Source: Stephanodiscus triporus (lineage: Eukaryota; Bacillariophyta; Thalassiosirophyceae; Thalassiosirales; Thalassiosiraceae). Taken from it: a stretch of 13,323 nt of DNA. This document shows positions 1-8,786 of this stretch, in pieces (position 1 is the first letter of the stretch; every line of letters begins with the position of its first letter). Made by a program: the position numbers and the translations under genes. Where the stretch lies: assembly GCA_036939755.1 (NCBI GenBank), contig JALLAZ010000619.1, positions 1 through 13,323 on the forward strand, written 5' to 3'. The notes beneath the pieces were generated by a model. It saw only the letters and a list, made by a program, of their open reading frames with translations, was not told the DNA's origin and did not search any database.

Positions 1-71
1 TGTGAAAAAATCAGAGAGGCTAGTAGAATTAAATTAATATCTCTGTTATTTTTGCAATTTAGTACTAAAAT

Positions 72-168
72 CCATGCCACTGGATTGGCGACCGGCTCCA
101 CCATGGTGGTGTTGTTTGTTGGATGGTCACGCGTAGACAACCATACCTATTCCTACGTAAGAAATGTA
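72..168. repeat. Left copy of diverged direct repeat (possible 3' LTR remnant)
   Basis: This stretch matches 2401-2510 in the same orientation. The core 72-127 aligns with 2401-2457 at about 46 of 57 positions by eye (one 1-base gap). A weaker match follows around the shared 'ctattcct' at about 148-155 and 2485-2492. The two copies flank the minus-strand retroelement pseudogene. In minus orientation this copy lies just past the end of the coding remnant, where a 3' LTR would begin. I cannot see clean TG...CA ends, and the copy may run off the window, so the LTR reading is an inference. Confidence 0.45.
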
Positions 169-210
169 CCTACTCTAAACATTATCAAAAATATGTTACT
201 GAGTAGATAG

Positions 211-1783
211 TTAGGCCAACTGGGCATCCATGTCTCTTCCAGAATAATATCCATCGCAATAGATGTCATACTTCATGACAATGTGGGGAACACCATCCGA
301 TTTGGCAGGCTTGGGCACGCTTGTCCCTGTTGAAATCGGCATTGTTGCAACAAAATCACAGCATGTGCTCCGTCTTGTTGAATGGCACCCAGAGATAAGA
401 AGCGATGGGCTTTGCATGGACCAGGGGTGGTGTGTGCAATGATATAGGCTTGACTACCAATGCTGCGGAGGAGTGGACGGGGATGATGATAGTGCAGGAA
501 TCCACTACAGAGTCACCCATATCGACATGAAAGGTGTCATGCAATAAAACCTTCCAATGTGCAGTTGTGAGTCCTTGACAAAATGCCTTCACACTTTGCC
601 TGTCATGATCAGGGATGACGATTGCAATGATCAGTGAGAGCGAACGGATGAGGCACAACTGTGTGATGATAGCCAATTGTTGCTTCCAAAAGGTGGAGGT
701 AACCTCGCTCGTGAAGAAGTGATATGAGTTGATGAGATAACCGTGAATGACAGAGGTATCGCCAGAGGCCCAAATATGGTGCAGAAGGTCATTGCCACTA
801 CTGAATATTCTTGCGCTGGGTGCCAATTCCGCAAATAGGGAGCAAAGTATCGCATGCCAAGCTGATGTGAAAAGGTAAGTGTTGAGACTGATGTGTTTGT
901 TAGAAAACAAATACACCACCCCAAAAAAATACATCACATAAAAAGCATAAATAGCAAAGAACTCCGAGTTCAACAGGGCACCTGTGCATGTCGTCAACGT
1001 GGAAAGGGTGGTCGCAGCATGTCCGAACCAAACAGTGATGTTGACAAGCACTGTACCAGCGGTAGACGTTGACATGACTATATCAGTCCATAGATCTTGA
1101 ATGTGATTGGCATCAGTGGCAGCCTCGGTTAATGTCATGGGTTGAATGTGGGGTCCATGGTAGTAAGGCATGTTTTCTTGGCGCATTGGCAGGTTGGTAG
1201 GTGCAAGGTGAGATTTCCAAATATCCTTGACGTATTGCAAATAATTGCAAAACAGTGTATCAAACTCGATGTCTTTGCCAAGGCGAGACCAATAGTTGGC
1301 GATGACGAGCTCTTGATCTGGGCGGTGAACAATGTCAAAACCCCAGCACATCAGGCGCAACTGCAAATGCAGGGTAGCAGGGTTGCCACCATTGTACAAT
1401 AGAATGAATTTTACAGCGTAGCAGTCCATAACCCAAACAAACTGCTGCCTGAAGATGTAATGTCAGATCTTGTTGATCAAACACAGACCAATGATCATGG
1501 ATAATTTGATAAAGTTATTCCTGGAGGGTTGGGCTGAGGTGAGACACATCTTAGCTTTATGTTTCTCAGTGACGAATAGCAAATGGTACAACGGGTCCAC
1601 CGGAGCATCAAGATCAGGCTGCGGATGCTTCAATTTCCAAAGGATGGGGCCTCCGTCCATGCCATGAAGCAGGGTGTTGTAATCGTCAGACTGGTTGGGG
1701 TGCTCTACAAAATGGGCAACCACACAACCACACAACCACAACACACAACAACCAACATGAGCGCTTTGGCCCTCTCCCTCCAT
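211..1783 (-). pseudogene. LTR-retroelement pol remnant (RNase H and downstream region), degenerate
   Basis: The relic runs from about 1783 down to 211 on the minus strand. One frame carries 1783-1463, then a TGA at about 1463-1465, and after 33 bases the same frame resumes (1429-356). The residues just before and after this stop (about 1530-1300) resemble the RNase H end of a Ty3-like polyprotein: 'FVWVMDCYAVKF' is like the conserved TD-containing strand, and 'HRPDQEL' plus 'NYWSRLG' sit where such proteins have HxPG/N and the (N)ADxLSR box. The following roughly 300 residues have a pol-like linker composition but no zinc-finger or DDE integrase that I can see. After the stop at 356 a different frame (about 330-211) continues with plausible protein such as 'VPKPAKSDGVP', which suggests a frameshift. 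Gag, protease and most of the reverse transcriptase are absent. The family assignment is from memory of similar diatom elements. Confidence 0.6.
1717..1740. repeat. Short (CAACCACA)3 tandem repeat
   Basis: Three perfect 8-bp copies stand in a row, followed to about 1756 by degenerate CA/AAC-rich sequence. On the minus strand this falls at the start of the retroelement remnant and encodes a low-complexity Val/Cys/Leu/Trp run, so the upstream part of that reading frame is not reliable protein. Confidence 0.7.
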
Positions 1784-1876
1784 GGGTAGGCCAGTGGCGC
1801 CACCAACTCATGGTGCCGCAGCTCCCTATGGGCCCATGCAAGACGCACGCCATCGAGTTAGGCGGTGCCGCTGTTG

Positions 1877-1897
1877 GTTCCCTTGTTTGGGGCGCCA
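1877..1897 (-). other. Possible tRNA-Lys-type primer binding site of the retroelement
   Basis: Read on the minus strand from 1897 the sequence begins TGGCGCC and continues as a near match, with small insertions, to the well-known tRNA-Lys primer binding site (TGGCGCCCGAACAGGGAC). It lies upstream (minus orientation) of the pol remnant, and the preceding 'ttgca' at about 1901-1905 could be an LTR end with CA. The position is right for a primer binding site after a 5' LTR at about 1903-2560. The match is short and imperfect. Confidence 0.25.
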
Positions 1898-2400
1898 AAA
1901 TGCAACCCATCAAAAAATAGGGAGGGGGCGGGGGGTCTTGGCCTTAGGTGACCACCGATCATTTGAGTTAAACAACAATCAACCCAAAGTTGGCGGCAGA
2001 GTTAGGGGGGATGATATAGTGGAAGCGGGTGGGGAGGAGAGCGTGGGAGGACATACCGTCCAATCAGTTGAGGCGGTGAATGGAATGATGAAAATATAAA
2101 TAATAAAAAATACATTGTGGCTTTTGACAACATCTATCAATGATTTTAGACACAACAACCTGCGATCATGGGGACTATTGAGGGGAAGCACAACAAGCGG
2201 GAGGCACGGGGAAGAATGATATCATCATTTTTGGAGGGGGCGAAGTCAAATTAGAAGGTAAAAAACTAAAATAAATCATTGCAATTAGAAAATATTTTTT
2301 TCTTGGCTGGTTTGTATCATTTAGTTAAGCCCTGCCACACCGCCCTTGGTCAACCCCTTCCACAGAGGGTGCCGGGGGGAGGCGGCAGGCAACGCAAAAG
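1898..2400. other. Non-coding stretch, possible body of 5' LTR
   Basis: No credible coding sequence was seen here. The stretch includes a G-rich segment (about 1920-1940), an AT-rich segment (about 2095-2115 and 2260-2310) and G/C homopolymer runs. It lies between the primer-binding-site-like sequence and the right copy of the direct repeat, so it may be the body of a decayed 5' LTR. Confidence 0.25.
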
Positions 2401-2510
2401 CCATGCCACATAGACCGGCGGCCGGGTCCTCCATGGTGATGTTCTTTGCCGGATGGTTTGACCCTTGTGGACCATCTGTTTGTACTATTCCTGCATAGCT
2501 AATGCTACGG
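2401..2510. repeat. Right copy of diverged direct repeat (possible 5' LTR remnant)
   Basis: This is the partner of 72-168, same orientation, offset about 2.33 kb. Shared blocks include 'ccatgccac', 'ccatggtg' and 'ggatggt'. In minus orientation it sits upstream of the primer-binding-site-like sequence, as a 5' LTR would. The divergence of about 20% implies an old insertion if these are LTRs. Confidence 0.45.
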
Positions 2511-3126
2511 TATGGTAGAAGCAGAGTTTTTTTGTTCGTGTGTGTTGTTACGTTACGTAGAGTACAATAAAGTAGTTAATTGTAGCATAAAACGTAGTAA
2601 CCAAACTGTTTGCGCGCCAGCCGGCCTTTAGTTACCCAAAAAAATAGGTACAAGTCTACGCGTGCATAGACTTGTACCAGAAAAAATCCCAAATGACACA
2701 AACTGCTCCAGCTAGGATGAAAACCAGTCTGCAGCGTGATGCAACTCAATGCGTTGCATACTTTCACCCCACCCCACTCCGTTCTGATTGCGATCAACCT
2801 CAAATTGGATCAATGGAAGATGCAACACGCCATCCTCCCCCCCGTTGGAACGTTTCTGTCCGGCTCGATCATGATGCATTATCGTTGTCGACGTCGTCAT
2901 TCCCAGATTTCTTCCCCTTGTCGCCGAATAGGTCCGGGATCATCTTCATCTTCTTCCTCATCCATACCTTTATCGTCTTGGAGGGTGTGATTAAGTGGAC
3001 TCCATCTGCCATTGTTGCCTTTGTTCCAAATTTGGAGTGGTTGACCGAGCAATAGAAATAATCCTTGGTGCTCGAGAGCAGAGGGGGTAGCAGAGGAAAG
3101 ACCATGAATTCTACAAATCATGATAG
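2511..3126. other. Gap with no assignable gene; contains a hairpin
   Basis: Several overlapping open frames exist on both strands (for example 2672-3055 plus and 2897-3244 minus), but none has a recognisable domain, and the overlap of many weak frames argues against all of them. Part of 2900-3100 is Asp/Glu/Lys-rich on the minus strand. The only clear structure is the 12-bp inverted repeat at 2647-2678. Confidence 0.4.
2647..2678. repeat. Perfect 12-bp inverted repeat (hairpin) with 8-nt loop
   Basis: The left arm GGTACAAGTCTA (2647-2658) is the exact reverse complement of the right arm TAGACTTGTACC (2667-2678), separated by CGCGTGCA. It is flanked by A-rich sequence on both sides. It could be a transposon end, a solo MITE-type tip or a transcription-associated hairpin; nothing around it decides. 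Confidence 0.8.
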
Positions 3127-3369
3127 TGTGTCGCTCAAAAGTCCATTCAAACCAAATCACTTGAAAATGCAGGAGGGGGAGAAAGTGGGATGATGATCTC
3201 AATGCTGTCAATGCAGATGCAGCAGCAGACACAGCAATTTGCAATGCAGCAGCAGATGTTTCAGCAGCAGATTCAGATGCAGATGATGGCGATGGAGAAG
3301 CGTGATAAGACTAGTGAGAAGTATCCTCATCGGATCGCAAAGACTATTGGCTGTAACAACAACAACTAG
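3127..3369 (+). pseudogene. Gln/Met-rich open segment, possible tail of a Harbinger accessory (Myb/SANT-like) ORF
   Basis: The frame is open from just after a TAG at 3124-3126 to a TAG at 3367-3369. From the first ATG at 3190 it encodes 59 residues: a Met/Gln-rich helix-forming tract (blocks such as 'MQMQQQTQQFAMQQQMFQQQ'), then a basic stretch with 'EKRDK', then a short Asn run before the stop. Many PIF/Harbinger-type elements carry a second ORF with a SANT/Myb-like domain, and such proteins in diatoms often end in Gln/Met-rich coiled tails. The segment converges tail-to-tail with the Harbinger-type transposase remnant about 110 bp away, which is why I link them. The DNA-binding half is not recognisable upstream, so it is at best a fragment. 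A chance open frame over a CAG-rich repeat remains possible. Confidence 0.35.
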
Positions 3370-3440
3370 AGGGGAGGGAATTGAATTTATTTGTTTTGTG
3401 TGTAAATTATTTTTTATTGAATGCTTAGAAACACCCTACA

Positions 3441-3463
3441 CTAGTCATCCCCTAATTGACTAG
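3441..3463. repeat. 7-bp inverted repeat between two convergent ORF ends
   Basis: CTAGTCA (3441-3447) and TGACTAG (3457-3463) are perfect inverted arms with a 9-nt loop. They lie in the short space between the stops of the Gln-rich frame (3369) and the transposase remnant (3480). On the minus strand an AATAAA follows at 3413-3418, so this may be part of the 3' processing region of the transposase transcript. Confidence 0.5.
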
Positions 3464-3477
3464 CCCCCAAACGATCT

Positions 3478-4245
3478 TCAGAATCCATCTTCATCTTCTT
3501 CATTGCCAAAGTTCTCTTCCATCAACTCTGCTTCATCATCAGTCTCATAATCATAACCATGAATGCTCATAACTCGCTTGTACTCTGGCGCAAACACTGC
3601 TGAAATCTAAATGTGGCCAATGATTTCCATTCTAAAATTATGCACCAAAATAATACACTCAAGGACACGCCTGCGCTTGAACTTATCCAATGGCAAATTC
3701 TTTTTGCATCGGGGGAAGGTTCTCTGTAACCTGTGCATCTACCATTCACTAGCCTGCTGGAGGGATGTGTAAACATTGGACAGACGGATCAAATTATCCC
3801 TCACAGAGGAGTGCAATCGATGTGCACTCCTCTCAGAAATTGAGTCAACTAGAATGCCATATGCATCCCCACTCCATGGGAATCCCTGATTGGTGCAAAT
3901 TTTATAATCACCAATCTTTTCTTCTATGTGTGAAAAAATGATCAGTGAGGGTCCCATTGGACCAGCTCCCCAGAAAATTATTGGCACCAAAAAATGCTTT
4001 CCCATCAGGGCCAAACTAATATACATTGTTGACCATGGAATCGCAATCATATCTGCAGTAATACACATTCTGCTCAGTCTTTCATTGGTCATCTCAGTTG
4101 CCAATCCCACTCTGTCAATGAATCTGATGACGTTTGATATTGTTGGTTCATGGAGGCTTATCATCACCACAAACCTCTGTATTTTCTCCTCATTTGGGAA
4201 CAATATCCTTGTAGGAACAGATGCAACCTCTTCACTGTCATACAA
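3478..4245 (-). pseudogene. PIF/Harbinger-type (DDE_Tnp_4-like) transposase, C-terminal part, pseudogene
   Basis: A cut-and-paste transposase would act in the nucleus on its own terminal repeats. The minus frame reads from about 4245 to a TGA at 3478-3480 with two in-frame TAG codons, one directly after 'QASEW' (3739-3741) and one after 'EIIGHI'. Conserved-looking landmarks are 'FWGAGPMGPS', 'DQGFP'-like 'NQGFPWSGDAYG', 'LSNVYTSLQQASEW', 'FPRCKK', 'ILVHNF' and a Glu/Asp-rich tail. In this superfamily the Asp of GDxxG and the Glu of xxEW are the second and third catalytic residues, 39 residues apart here. The first Asp and the N-terminal half are missing. There is no ATG at the 5' end (the frame opens after a TAA just above 4245). 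A polyadenylation-like AATAAA lies on the minus strand at 3413-3418. The family call comes from remembered consensus. Confidence 0.65.
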
Positions 4246-5529
4246 GAATTATTTTGAGAATATGACAGCAGGTCAAGGGGGTTATTCAAAAATCAAACAA
4301 AGCCACTTAATTATCATCTGGCTGCCCAGATAACAAAGCAAAAGCCACAACATCCCATTCAGTGGAAGCGACCATGGCTTTCCCCTCTGTCGCTGGCATA
4401 TGCTGTGACCTGGTGGATCACAATCTGGACAAGGGAGATGAATACCTTTCATGTCAACCCAGTGACATGAAGGAACGAAGAGGAGTCCCCCTCATCATAT
4501 AATTTTTGCCATGGCAAGAGAGAAGGACAAATCAATGATGCCCATAGCAGGTATGAATGGATGCGGAGGCTGTTGTGGTAGCATGCCAGCCAAACCAGCA
4601 CCATCACAACTTATGTTCGTCTTCTGCCAATAGGACAAAGTTCTGGACATGGTTTTGCAACTGTAAAGGCAAGGAAATAGGGCAGACCATCTCTTACAAG
4701 TCTCTACAGAACAATGCCCATGAATTCCCATGCCGCCTTCCCAAATCGAGAAAAGGTCAAATTGTGAGAAATAGTTAAAAGAAATTGAAAAAAGCAAATC
4801 TGGACCAGATTTTCAGCGAGTCAAGATTTGGAACTATTGCTTACATATATCAAAAATGAATTACGGCAGGCACCCATTATGAAAACTGGAATGCTTGCAA
4901 AACCTCTACTAGAAGTAACCTTAATCTTTTGGTCACCTGAATCTGTTTTGGTCACTCTGTTTCCCATTTAGCTAGGTGGCCACTAACAAAATCTTTCTCT
5001 GTCAAAATAAGGATTTCCCATTTAGCTAGGTGGCCACTAACAAAATCTTTCTCTGTCAAAATAAGGAATTTTCATATGATTTACACACCAACAATTTTGT
5101 CCTTGTTGAGCTTGTTCCATAACTGCAACAAAAATGACCATTTTTCATTACCGGTATGTACTTCCCAGATCGTACCTACCTTTACATGACCAAAAAATTG
5201 TGGGAATAAGACCTGTGTCAACAGACAGACCCCCTGAGAGACTGTACGTATGTATGTTAGTACCAATCGTGTGTGACTCACGGAAGTGGGACTCAAACAA
5301 CTATTTGTGGGACTGACCACTTTTGTTGGCATTTGTTAGGTGACCAGAATGTCAGATACACAAATCTGAAAAGCTGAAAAGCTGAAAAAGGGAATCCCTA
5401 AGGAATTATCTACTGGGGAATTACTGGGGAATGCACAACCAAGTACGATAGTTTTGAAAACATAGGTAAGTAACATATGTATCCTACTATGATAGTCATG
5501 TTGCCCAGCCAAGTGGAGAAAGTGGAAAG
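4246..5529. other. Decayed intertransposon sequence without an assignable gene
   Basis: The minus strand carries two modest open frames (4797-4495 and 5332-5081) and an ATG-started short peptide near 4398-4306, none with a domain I recognise. The first of these could be leftovers of the N-terminal half of the Harbinger-type element, since it lies directly upstream of the transposase remnant. The stretch also holds the 54-bp tandem duplication (4960-5067), a small inverted repeat (4930-4938 with 5338-5346) and a short 'ctgaaaag' repeat near 5367-5385. Confidence 0.4.
4960..5067. repeat. Perfect 54-bp tandem duplication
   Basis: 4960-5013 and 5014-5067 are identical as far as I can read, each beginning 'tttcccatttagctagg' and ending 'gtcaaaataagga'. 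No mismatch between copies points to a recent duplication or very recent slippage. It is not in a coding frame. Confidence 0.95.
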
Positions 5530-6518
5530 ATGTGCATACGCTACACCGCACACAGGAAGTATGGCCTTCTGTGTGCCTCTAACCATCTGCGTGAAGAGGG
5601 TAGGTTGCCGCAAAGTGTTGTGAGCAAGCTGAAGGTGAGCCATGCAAATCTTGTGAAGTGGTTGACAAGCTCGATTTGGCTGATGCACTCCTCAAGAGCA
5701 AGAAGTCATCCCATGGCGGCCCCAATGGCCACTTGAGGCAATTGAGGAGGATAAACTCCACTACGTATTTGAGCTCCACGAGCAGGAGGTTACCATCAAC
5801 ACTTTCATCCTTGTGTTCAGGGTATCCTATTCTCACTCAAATTCCTTGAGAAGACCTTCACCATGCAGTCTTTACCGTGGCCCATTTGATGACCTATCGA
5901 ATGGCCATGCACACATCAAAGTGCCTGCCGGCCAAAGTTGAGAGCTTTGCTCTTGACTACATGACTTTCATGTGCCGCATTGTCACTGGGTGCGACAAAT
6001 GTTATGTACTAAACATGGATCAAACATCAGTCAACCATCCCAAGAATGCCAAGCGCACACTCAAGCTCATCGGAAAGAAGACCATCCACAATCATTCATC
6101 CACTGATGACACAAAGCATGTGACTGTCGCGGTTACAATTGCAGCAGATGGGATGGTACTCCCATCGATGCTCGTCTTCAAGGGCCATCCAAGGGGCCGC
6201 ATTGCAAGGATGGAGTTTTTGACATACCCAACAAGCCATCAATACCACTAACAGAAGAATACCTGGATGGATGAGACGGTGATGATTGCATGGATAGAGG
6301 AGGTGTTGGCGCTGTACATTGCAATGGCTCCAGACAACGCAATTCCCTTCCTTATCCTTGACAGCTACCAATGCCAGATGATGGCATTGGTCATCCAGAT
6401 GATCCAGGAGCTTGGGGTGGAGGTCAAGTACATCCCCGGAGGATGTACCTCCCTCTGCCAGCCCGTCGATGTCAGCTTCACCAACCTCACAAGACCCAAA
6501 AATCCTTCTGGAAAATGA
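5530..6518 (+). pseudogene. pogo/CENP-B-type (DDE_1-like) transposase pseudogene
   Basis: The relic encodes a helix-turn-helix-like N-terminus followed by a DDE_1-type catalytic domain, the layout of pogo/Tigger/Fot1 transposases and of CENP-B. From ATG 5530 the residues 'HRKYGLLCASNHLREEGRLP' and 'KLKVSHANLVKWL' fit the HTH region. The frame then changes at least four times (at about 5660, 5730, 5838 and 5870), each segment still reading as protein, for example 'LEAIEEDKLHYVFELHEQ'. From about 5877 one frame runs to 6518, interrupted only by a TAA at 6249-6251. The catalytic triad is intact: Asp in 'LNMDQT' (6018-6020), Asp in 'LILDSY' (6360-6362) and Asp in 'CQPVDV' (6468-6470), with 35 residues between the last two. 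The C-terminus after 'QPVDVSFTN' is lost. It cannot make a functional protein as it stands. I saw no terminal inverted repeats. Confidence 0.8.
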
Positions 6519-6609
6519 AATGATTCTACAGTACTATTTTATTGGTACTAAAGAACTTTTTCAGTATCTATTGTGCAAAAACGTGTCATTTATCATGTTT
6601 ACCATGCAA

Positions 6610-6993
6610 TTATTCCTCTATGAGATGATGCACGGGCTCTAGGTTGGAAGATGACATTGGATCTTCGATTTCGATGCCAATGAGCTTGTGCACTATGGAG
6701 CGGGCGTCAAAAATGCGGCCCTGGTCGATGTGATCATGAAGTTGTGAGATCAATTTGTCTGCTGATGATGATGCGGTTTTACTGGTCGCCGATGTCAATT
6801 TCTTGGTGCCGCCGTCATGTAAAGGTGGAGCGGAAGATGGAGCTTTCTTGATCTTCGGCTTGAGGTGGCATTTCCGGCCCAGAACCAATGACACTGTTGT
6901 TGTTTTCATTACAACCAATGATGAAATCTCTGATATCACAACACAGTATAACATCTCTCTGGCTTGAGGAGCACTCTGAAGTGTGGTTGACAT
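6610..6993 (-). CDS. Weak hypothetical ORF, 127 aa
   Basis: The ATG at 6993-6991 has A at -3 ('CACCATGTC'), a good eukaryotic start context. The middle is Ser/Thr/Ala/Lys-rich ('SATSKTASSSADK') and the C-terminal third could form an amphipathic helix ('LISQLHDHIDQGRIFDARSI'). I do not recognise it. The opposite strand is also open over much of the same stretch, and it lies in sequence littered with transposon remains, so it may be a chance frame or an exon fragment. No splice structure or polyadenylation signal stands out. Confidence 0.25.
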   Translation of the reverse strand: MSTTLQSAPQAREMLYCVVISEISSLVVMKTTTVSLVLGRKCHLKPKIKKAPSSAPPLHDGGTKKLTSATSKTASSSADKLISQLHDHIDQGRIFDARSIVHKLIGIEIEDPMSSSNLEPVHHLIEE

Positions 6994-7009
6994 GGTGCGC
7001 GTTGGGCAT

Positions 7010-8006
7010 GCAGGCTTACTTCGGAGAGCATGTGTAGGTGTGTGTTTGCCGCTTCTTAGTTGTTTCCAACGGAGGAATAGATATCATAAGTAAGTAATAG
7101 AAGAGTCAATCAAGCAAGTGAATGTGTTGCATGTGGATCACTGTGCATGCCTACTGCGATGAACATCCTCTGTGTCATAAGAATAGATCAGGAATACCAC
7201 CACGTTGTTAGAACGCTCGATCTTGGTGGCGCGTGCAACATAAAAATTAGATATTCTCACTGTTACCACCCAAACTCTTGCTATTTAACAAATGGGGATG
7301 TGCCAACTATTTAGATTGACACACAACCGACAGCGTCAACAATTCGTTACGGTTATTTTGCAACCCACAAACACCAAACATAACAGGTCGGACTAACAAA
7401 AAGTGTTGTTTCATTCGATATAAACGTTCTGGGTTGTATTTGAGATTCGATGGAAAACGAGTTCTCAAGTATCGGCGTCGTCTCGTGATCGAATGGTCTA
7501 TCCAAAGAATCGTGCCAATGACTAGTCGAACATGTCGCCACAAAACGAAAAAAAATGGGTCTTCGGGCGATAGATTCAGTGTAATCTCGCGCCAATGTGG
7601 TTGCGTGCTCTATAACAAAGTTTGCCAGATAAATTAATCTATTGTAGTGCAATCCTCTGTCGGATCCAAGTGATTAAAAGAATCGACAAGCCATGCGAAT
7701 GACTTCACAAGATTTCCTTGGAGTTTCAGGCACATCTCTATGCCTTGTATCTCTCTGTGCCATAGACCATGGGAAAAAAACAGTCTTATGGGATATTGAC
7801 AGGTCCCGCATCTGTTCCCTTCTGTTCCCATGGTAGTGTGTAATATTCCTACAAGTAATAGACGTCGGATAAAGAGAAAAGTTGTTAGATAAAAAATTGC
7901 ATTTCGCAAATGTACATGCTATATTCTTAAGAGGATAATGGGTATTACTCACTTCTTCGACCCAGACGTCCTCTAAAACTAAGTCACACAGCGGCTTCGC
8001 ATGTCA
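7010..8006. other. Intergenic stretch with nothing recognisable
   Basis: AT-rich sequence with several short, mutually overlapping frames on both strands (for example 7652-7353 minus and 7434-7637 plus) and no domain, repeat or RNA gene that I can support. Confidence 0.45.
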
Positions 8007-8786
8007 TTAATAGTACCATCTTATCCCATCACTCACATTTTCGGGGGGATAACGTCTCTGGAATCTATTAGGGGTATCGCCCGTGAGCGACGAAATGTCC
8101 GAGTCGGACGATCTGCCGCGCGTCGTCACGCCACCGTGGTCCTTCTTGATGGGGATGCCTATGATTTTACCCTCGTGGTAGGTATCGTCCTCGTCCATCA
8201 GCCATGCGAGCGAGCACCCGCACGAGTTTGACATTCTTCCAATGCAATCGAACGCCCGACCGACCACATCACTATCGTCCTGCACGGTGCCGGTGCCGTC
8301 GGCGTCGATGCCATCATTTTCGCCGGAGTCCTCCGCATCCGCCGCCGGCACGGTCGTTGACAGCGCCCGCCTCGTTCGCTCACGCTCCGCGAACGCCGTG
8401 GTGTTGGCCGTCGCGAATCTCCCCATGAGCCAACGCAGCCTTTCCTTGTGATGCAGCCGCCTCCTGGTTTCTTCGTCGGCGGCTGTTATCGGCGGGGTCG
8501 GACTCGACGTGATCGGGGGGGGAGGGTCGTCCTTGCCGAGTTTCGACATGCAGATGTTTTGTATTTCGTTGACATCCGCCCAGCCGACCCGCGCGTTGCT
8601 GTCGACGGACAAGAACGTCGGCGCGGTGCACTCGTCGTTCGAATCAACGGCCGCTTTCTGCTTCCACGATTTCATGAATGCCTCAACGGAGGCCGGCGGC
8701 GTCGTCGTCGTCGTCGTCGTCACGAACCCCATTATTTCCGCCGTTGATCCACCGTGGGAATTGGGTCGCTTCTCTCTATTCGACAT
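8007..8786 (-). CDS. Hypothetical protein, 259 aa, GC-rich ORF
   Basis: A single uninterrupted reading frame runs from ATG at 8786-8784 (purines at -1 to -3, 'AAGATG') to TAA at 8009-8007. I do not recognise a domain. In order there is: a polar N-terminus with a (Thr)7-Pro-Pro tract at residues about 23-31, encoded by seven ACG codons; a region with Cys and Trp ('RVGWADVNEIQNICMSKLGK', about 67-86); a Pro-rich linker ('DDPPPPITSSPTPP', about 87-100); a strongly basic predicted helix about 104-144 ('ETRRRLHHKERLRWLMGRF'); an acidic Asp/Glu/Gly linker; and a Cys-containing segment 'SNSCGCSLAWLMDEDD'. The tail is Ser/Asp then Arg-rich. Base composition is far richer in GC than in both flanks, as expected for a constrained coding sequence. 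The antisense strand is also largely open, which GC-rich sequence tends to produce. It is likely a real gene, but with no functional clue. Confidence 0.6.
   Translation of the reverse strand: MSNREKRPNSHGGSTAEIMGFVTTTTTTTPPASVEAFMKSWKQKAAVDSNDECTAPTFLSVDSNARVGWADVNEIQNICMSKLGKDDPPPPITSSPTPPITAADEETRRRLHHKERLRWLMGRFATANTTAFAERERTRRALSTTVPAADAEDSGENDGIDADGTGTVQDDSDVVGRAFDCIGRMSNSCGCSLAWLMDEDDTYHEGKIIGIPIKKDHGGVTTRGRSSDSDISSLTGDTPNRFQRRYPPENVSDGIRWYY
8701..8721. repeat. (GTC)7 trinucleotide repeat within the 259-aa ORF
   Basis: Seven perfect GTC triplets on the plus strand, read as ACG on the minus strand, give the poly-Thr tract near the N-terminus of the hypothetical protein. Its length is likely to vary between strains. 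Confidence 0.9.

Noticed and set aside
6412..6642. Plus-strand frame overlapping the end of the pogo-type pseudogene
   Set aside because: Its first part is a frame-shifted reading of the conserved 'CTSLCQPVDV' region, so it is a shadow, and the rest is AT-rich non-coding sequence.
7307..7952. Overlapping minus-strand frames of 78-99 residues
   Set aside because: Three mutually overlapping frames with no domain or splice support; most likely chance.
8204..8747. Arg-, Pro- and His-rich frames antisense to the 259-aa ORF
   Set aside because: High GC content opens several frames; their composition is the mirror of the sense codons and no start or domain supports them.
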